The notes under the pieces were generated by a model that ran no database searches, was not told the origin of the DNA, and was given only the letters and a program-made list of their open reading frames with translations. A stretch of 46,064 nt of DNA from Oscillospiraceae bacterium (GTDB lineage Bacteria; Bacillota; Clostridia; Oscillospirales; Acutalibacteraceae). The DNA is taken from the NCBI GenBank assembly GCA_022650455.1, contig JALCPO010000009.1, forward strand, positions 1 through 46,064, written 5' to 3'. The stretch's first letter is position 1, and every line of letters begins with the position of its first letter. Shown here in pieces: positions 42,988 through 46,064 of this stretch. The position numbers and the translations under genes were made by a program.

Positions 42988-43071
42988 ATGAAGGTTGTCG
43001 TTGTGAAGAGTTCAAAATTCTGGGGCTTTGTGCTGCGCAGGATGTTCAATATCCGGAAAGAGCAATGCTGA
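42988..43071 (+). CDS. spoVM: stage V sporulation protein SpoVM
   Basis: A 27-residue amphipathic peptide that recognises the curved forespore membrane and anchors the SpoIVA coat basement layer. It begins MKVVVVKSSKFWGFVL and ends with RKEQC. Aligned with the 26-residue Bacillus protein, Met1, Lys2, Lys7, Lys10, Phe11, Gly13, Arg17, Met19 and the final Arg-Lys match. AGGGGGT lies before the ATG, and the position after thiN is the conserved one. Residue 9 is Ser, not the Pro that is important in Bacillus. Confidence 0.9.
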   Translation: MKVVVVKSSKFWGFVLRRMFNIRKEQC

Positions 43072-43094
43072 CAGAATCGTGATTTGCCTGTCCT

Positions 43095-43133
43095 GGATGC
43101 GAGGCGGTTTCCGTGTGGAACCGCCTCGCATCC
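43095..43133 (+). terminator. 15-bp hairpin after spoVM
   Basis: GGATGCGAGGCGGTT (43095-43109) and AACCGCCTCGCATCC (43119-43133) pair perfectly around a nine-base loop. It is followed only by ATTTCC, so the T-tract is weak. Position (24 bases after the spoVM stop) suggests it ends the long cluster. Confidence 0.65.
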
Positions 43134-43222
43134 ATTTCCGGTGGAAACGGTCTGCAGGGCGAAATGGTCAACGCCTGGCGATTTTATTTTTTTCGGTCAC
43201 CCTTCGGCAAATTATTCCGTGA

Positions 43223-43228
43223 TATAAT
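43223..43228 (+). promoter_or_regulatory. possible -10 for the 57-residue ORF
   Basis: TATAAT stands 29 bases before the ORF start at 43258. No convincing -35 exists at the proper distance, so this is a weak call. Confidence 0.3.
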
Positions 43229-43257
43229 TAAGAAATGCGGAACAGGGGATTATCGCC

Positions 43258-43431
43258 ATGACGCTGGAAGAACTGAAAAAGATCGACCGTATAGTCCGGA
43301 AAATCCCGTATCCGTTCGGCAAAAACTACCGGGTATTCAAAGCAATGATCCGGGAAGCGACGAATGATCGGCGGACTTCCGTGCCGGATATAATACGGCA
43401 GTATGTGAACTGGAAATATAACAAAAGGTAA
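43258..43431 (+). CDS. 57-residue basic protein, unknown
   Basis: A short ORF starting MTLEELKKIDRIVRKIPYPF, rich in Lys/Arg (about 15 of 57) with no hydrophobic segment, so a soluble, perhaps nucleic-acid-associated protein. AGGGGAT lies 7 bases before the ATG and a perfect TATAAT lies upstream, which favours a real gene. It is not similar to anything I recognise, and it has no operon partner on its strand. Confidence 0.5.
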   Translation: MTLEELKKIDRIVRKIPYPFGKNYRVFKAMIREATNDRRTSVPDIIRQYVNWKYNKR

Positions 43432-43531
43432 ATTTCCGGGACGCGCAAAGTTCCCCGCTTGAAAAAGCAGCCTGCCCTGTCTGAGACGGCTGCTCTGTGC
43501 GGGGGATGGAATGCGGCGGAGCGCGGTTGGA

Positions 43532-44887
43532 TTAGCAAAAATGAAAGATCGGAGGAAAAGCGAACGACACGACCGCCGCCCAGACGGCGTAGACGCCGAG
43601 ATAAGCGGTCTGCCATTTTTCGAGAAGGCTGAATTCGATCTTTTTCCGGAAAAATTGAAAATACAGGACAGCCAATCCTCCGAGGTTTACCATTAAGACC
43701 AGATTTTCACCGAGCGCGGCAACTTTGTTGGGCGACACCCCGAATGCCGACAGCCTGTAAACGATTGCGGAAAGCGCAACGGAATTGATAATGAGCGCCA
43801 TGATAATCAGGGCGAAGTTCATGAAATCAAAGAAGTTCGGCGCGTCATGGAGACCTCTTGCCGAGATGACATAGAGCACCAGACCGAGAACGGCCGCAAG
43901 CATGAGGTCGAACCCAATCAGAAAATTCCTTTCATCATAGGGGCTTTTCCCTGTGACGAACATCGCGACCGAAAAGGCCGCCATGCTGACGAAAAACAGC
44001 GGGCTGAATATTTTTGCCAGAACCGGCGCGAAGTTTTCGACGATGCTCTTTTTCGCTTCCACCAGATAGACCGCGATCATTGCGGCGGCGCATCCGCCGT
44101 AAACCAAAAAATAATGTGCGGTAAAGAAGGAGAGATCGATTTTAATCGTCTGGAATATGATTTCGAGGAACAGCCCCAGAGCGAGGATCCCGCATAAAAT
44201 CAGTCCTCCGTAAATGACGAATTCCCCGGTAAAGCGCAGAAAGTCCATCCGCTGTTTGCTGCTTCTCCAGCCCCTGCCGAGATAGGCGATGCCGACGATG
44301 AGCCACAGCAGGATCGGGAGATGAATCCCCGTTAAAAGCACCGTATTGCCTGGAGAATAGGACGGGTATAAGTTGACGATCACGGCCGACAGGCAGAAGA
44401 ACCCCATGGTTGAGACGGTATATTTCCAGCCCGATTTTCGGGTCAGCAAAAAGTACAATGCGACCATCGGAAACAGAAACAGGCTGAGATTTTTAAAATA
44501 AAGCAGGAAAGAATCCGGGTTCTGAAACAGAGATACTGACCATTCGGGAATTTTGGCCAGAGTTCCCGCCAAGAGAGAAAAAACGACAATCCAGGCAAGA
44601 TTCCGGTGACTTTTTCTTTTTAAATCCCGATCGGACGAATCAATTAGCATATTTTTCCAGAAAGAGGTCATATTGATCTTCGAGTATTCTCTGGAGATGG
44701 CATTGACATTGCCAAGGCGTTTTACGCTGATGATAAAGGCTTCTTCCTGCGTAAGCCCGGATCCCGTCAAGTCGTCGATCTCGTCCCTCAGGTGGCTTTC
44801 CAGCTCCGTTATATCGTTCTCTTTCAATTTTCCGCTGGCGCGTAAGTGGTTGCTCCATGAGCGGATATTGGATTCCAAATCAAACAT
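43532..44887 (-). CDS. HAAS/permease-prefix-domain membrane protein
   Basis: A 451-residue membrane protein. The first ~75 residues (FDLESNIRSWSNHLRASGKL, then ELESHLRDEIDDLTGSGLTQEEAF, ISVKRLGN) are the HAAS/permease-prefix domain that is typically encoded next to PadR regulators. The rest has roughly ten hydrophobic helices and no catalytic motif. The ATG at 44887 follows AGGAGGAGG and overlaps the padR stop by eight bases, so the two are one unit. The function is unknown; the family pairing suggests an envelope-stress or transport role. Confidence 0.82.
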   Translation of the reverse strand: MFDLESNIRSWSNHLRASGKLKENDITELESHLRDEIDDLTGSGLTQEEAFIISVKRLGNVNAISREYSKINMTSFWKNMLIDSSDRDLKRKSHRNLAWIVVFSLLAGTLAKIPEWSVSLFQNPDSFLLYFKNLSLFLFPMVALYFLLTRKSGWKYTVSTMGFFCLSAVIVNLYPSYSPGNTVLLTGIHLPILLWLIVGIAYLGRGWRSSKQRMDFLRFTGEFVIYGGLILCGILALGLFLEIIFQTIKIDLSFFTAHYFLVYGGCAAAMIAVYLVEAKKSIVENFAPVLAKIFSPLFFVSMAAFSVAMFVTGKSPYDERNFLIGFDLMLAAVLGLVLYVISARGLHDAPNFFDFMNFALIIMALIINSVALSAIVYRLSAFGVSPNKVAALGENLVLMVNLGGLAVLYFQFFRKKIEFSLLEKWQTAYLGVYAVWAAVVSFAFPPIFHFC

Positions 44888-45233
44888 GCGGATCCTCCTC
44901 CTGACCAGAGATGCCCCTGGTTTTTTCAAGCGTGGAATTGACGGTCTGCCACTGCCGCATTTGCGTTTCCAGTTCTTTTAACCCGGCCGTTGTAATCGTG
45001 TAGTATTTTCGCTTCCGGCCCGTTTCAGAGATTTTCCAATAGGATTCGATCCATCGTTGTTCTTCCAGGCGGTGCAGGACCGGGTACAGCATGCCCTCTG
45101 TCCAGACAATTTTATTTTTTGACAGTTCCTTTACTCTCTTTATCATGGAGTAACCGTAATTGTCGTTTCCCTTTAAGATGGCAAGAATCAAGGGCGTTGC
45201 CGAAGCGGCCGTTAAATCCTTCGAAACATTCAT
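44880..45233 (-). CDS. PadR-family transcriptional regulator, second
   Basis: A 117-residue winged-helix regulator. Visible are SATPLILAILKGNDNYGYSMIKRV, EGMLYPVLHRLEEQRWIESYW (recognition helix and wing) and RKRKYYTITTAGLKELE. The ATG at 45233 follows GGGGGAGA; an in-frame TTG at 45251 has no ribosome site. It is cotranscribed with the HAAS membrane protein, its likely target besides itself. It is only distantly similar to the PadR at 7659. Confidence 0.9.
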   Translation of the reverse strand: MNVSKDLTAASATPLILAILKGNDNYGYSMIKRVKELSKNKIVWTEGMLYPVLHRLEEQRWIESYWKISETGRKRKYYTITTAGLKELETQMRQWQTVNSTLEKTRGISGQEEDPHV

Positions 45234-45254
45234 GAATCTCCCCCTATCCAAAAG

Positions 45255-45294
45255 ATTCTACGCGTAGTATACATAGAATTGTTAGGTATGTCAA
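45255..45294 (-). promoter_or_regulatory. padR-HAAS promoter with palindromic operator
   Basis: On the minus strand TTGACA (45289-45294), 17 bases, TATACT (45266-45271), a near-perfect promoter. ATTCTA (45255-45260) and TAGAAT (45274-45279) form an inverted repeat centred on the -10, with a nested CTACGCGTAG palindrome (45258-45267). This fits autorepression by PadR. Confidence 0.8.
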
Positions 45295-45406
45295 GAGGTA
45301 CCTTGAAATCGGGGGAGGTCCCGCGTGCAAATCTGTACTCCGAGGTTCCCCGCCGGCAAACTCGGTGAATCTTAGATGCTAATGTTTGATTCGCAGGATG
45401 CTTCTT

Positions 45407-46018
45407 TCATGGAGCAGATTCGATACAATGGTCGACCCAGTCTTTTACGCGCTGACCGACCTGTTTTTTTGACAGATGATCGACATTCAGAACATCAACA
45501 TTTTTTCTGCCGATAAACCAGTCCCTTTTCAACGGCAGCAAATACTGGAGATGATGATCGAAAAACGTCCGTGAACGAGTCGCGTCGTTCTCTTTTCGTT
45601 TCCTCAAAACGGGTTCGTTCGCATCCAAAAATAGAATCCGATCCGGTAAGCAGTCCCGCAGTTGCTGCAATTCTTCTTCAACATTCCAATCCGTGCCTAT
45701 TGTTTTTGGATAATTAAGGGTATAAAATTCAATCTCTTCTGCTCCAAAATCCATAATAGAACAAGAAAATTGTTTTGCCTTTTTATATCTTTCAATTTCC
45801 TTTGCAATCCATATTTTTTGTATTTCAATGTAATCTTCAAAAATATCCTTTTTCAATTTTCGGAGCCGGATCTGTTCAATCACGTTGGTATTCAATTCAT
45901 AACTGATATTTACATAGGGGGCGTGTTCCTGGACGTATTTCACGGCGGTCGTTTTCCCAACGGCCATGCATCCCTGCAAAGACAGAACAATGGACAAACG
46001 GATCCATTCCTTTCTCAT
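45407..46018 (-). CDS. P-loop kinase-like protein (AAA/dNK-type), unknown substrate
   Basis: A 203-residue protein with Walker A GCMAVGKTT (16-24) after a short beta strand, a RILFLDANEPVLRKRK segment like the LID region of nucleoside kinases, and DVLNVDHLSKKQVGQRV near the end. It resembles deoxynucleoside/guanylate-type kinases in layout, but the nucleoside-binding motif is not clear. It is markedly A+T-richer than the core genes and stands alone, suggesting recent acquisition. The start at 46018 has GGAAGAA upstream; the gene ends 113 bases from the PadR promoter. Confidence 0.6.
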   Translation of the reverse strand: MRKEWIRLSIVLSLQGCMAVGKTTAVKYVQEHAPYVNISYELNTNVIEQIRLRKLKKDIFEDYIEIQKIWIAKEIERYKKAKQFSCSIMDFGAEEIEFYTLNYPKTIGTDWNVEEELQQLRDCLPDRILFLDANEPVLRKRKENDATRSRTFFDHHLQYLLPLKRDWFIGRKNVDVLNVDHLSKKQVGQRVKDWVDHCIESAP

Positions 46019-46064
46019 TGGTCCGATTCTTCCGGCTGAACCGACCTTGTAAAAAGTTGGGTTA

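Overview
The window looks like chromosome from a low-to-mid G+C, endospore-forming Gram-positive bacterium of the class Clostridia, most likely an Oscillospirales/Ruminococcaceae-type lineage. The reasons are the Firmicute gene set and order (yicC-remA-gmk-rpoZ-priA-def-fmt-rsmB-rlmN-stp-prkC-rsgA-thiN-spoVM), spoVM and gerW/ytfJ sporulation genes, two DacF-type carboxypeptidases, ScpAB, strong AGGAGG ribosome sites, many GTG/TTG starts, and consensus sigma-A promoters. The lineage assignment is inference; no 16S gene is present.

Left part (1-4.3 kb): the C-terminal end of aspartokinase (lysC), a tRNA-Leu(GAG) with its own promoter and terminator, the ferrous-iron uptake pair feoA-feoB on the minus strand, and a small membrane protein.

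Accessory block (4.4-12.4 kb): an IS3-family element sits inside, and splits, an Acg-like nitroreductase gene that also carries a homopolymer frameshift. Upstream of that gene is its TetR regulator with a perfect 13-bp palindromic operator. Then come a PadR-regulated operon with three DUF1048 paralogues and a DrrAB-type ABC exporter, a patatin-like lipase, and a decayed fragment of a second, related IS3 element in the same orientation. The two IS3 copies bracket the regulator/efflux/lipase genes.

Core block 1 (12.4-26 kb): hisH-hisF, a D-Ala-D-Ala carboxypeptidase, pgi, a small P-loop protein, yceD-rpmF, der-plsY, rpmB (opposite strand), a site-2-protease-like membrane peptidase, scpA-scpB, a DUF2953 protein, gerW, a second carboxypeptidase and rluB. 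This covers cell-wall maturation, ribosome assembly, phospholipid synthesis, chromosome segregation and sporulation.

Biotin enzyme operon (26-29.3 kb): a CoA-carboxyltransferase subunit, a biotin carrier with an Ala/Pro linker and an oxaloacetate/pyruvate carboxyltransferase subunit. This is the subunit set of a transcarboxylase (12S, 1.3S, 5S); no membrane decarboxylase subunit is nearby.

Core block 2 (29.4-43.1 kb): a long, tightly packed transcription unit running from yicC to spoVM, with coaBC and rpe absent from the positions they occupy in Bacillus. SpoVM is only 27 residues long and lacks the proline at position 9. A 53-residue hydrophobic protein lies just before it.

Right edge (43.1-46.1 kb): a 57-residue orphan, a PadR-HAAS/permease-prefix membrane protein pair on the minus strand with a clear promoter/operator, and an A+T-rich P-loop kinase-like gene that looks acquired.
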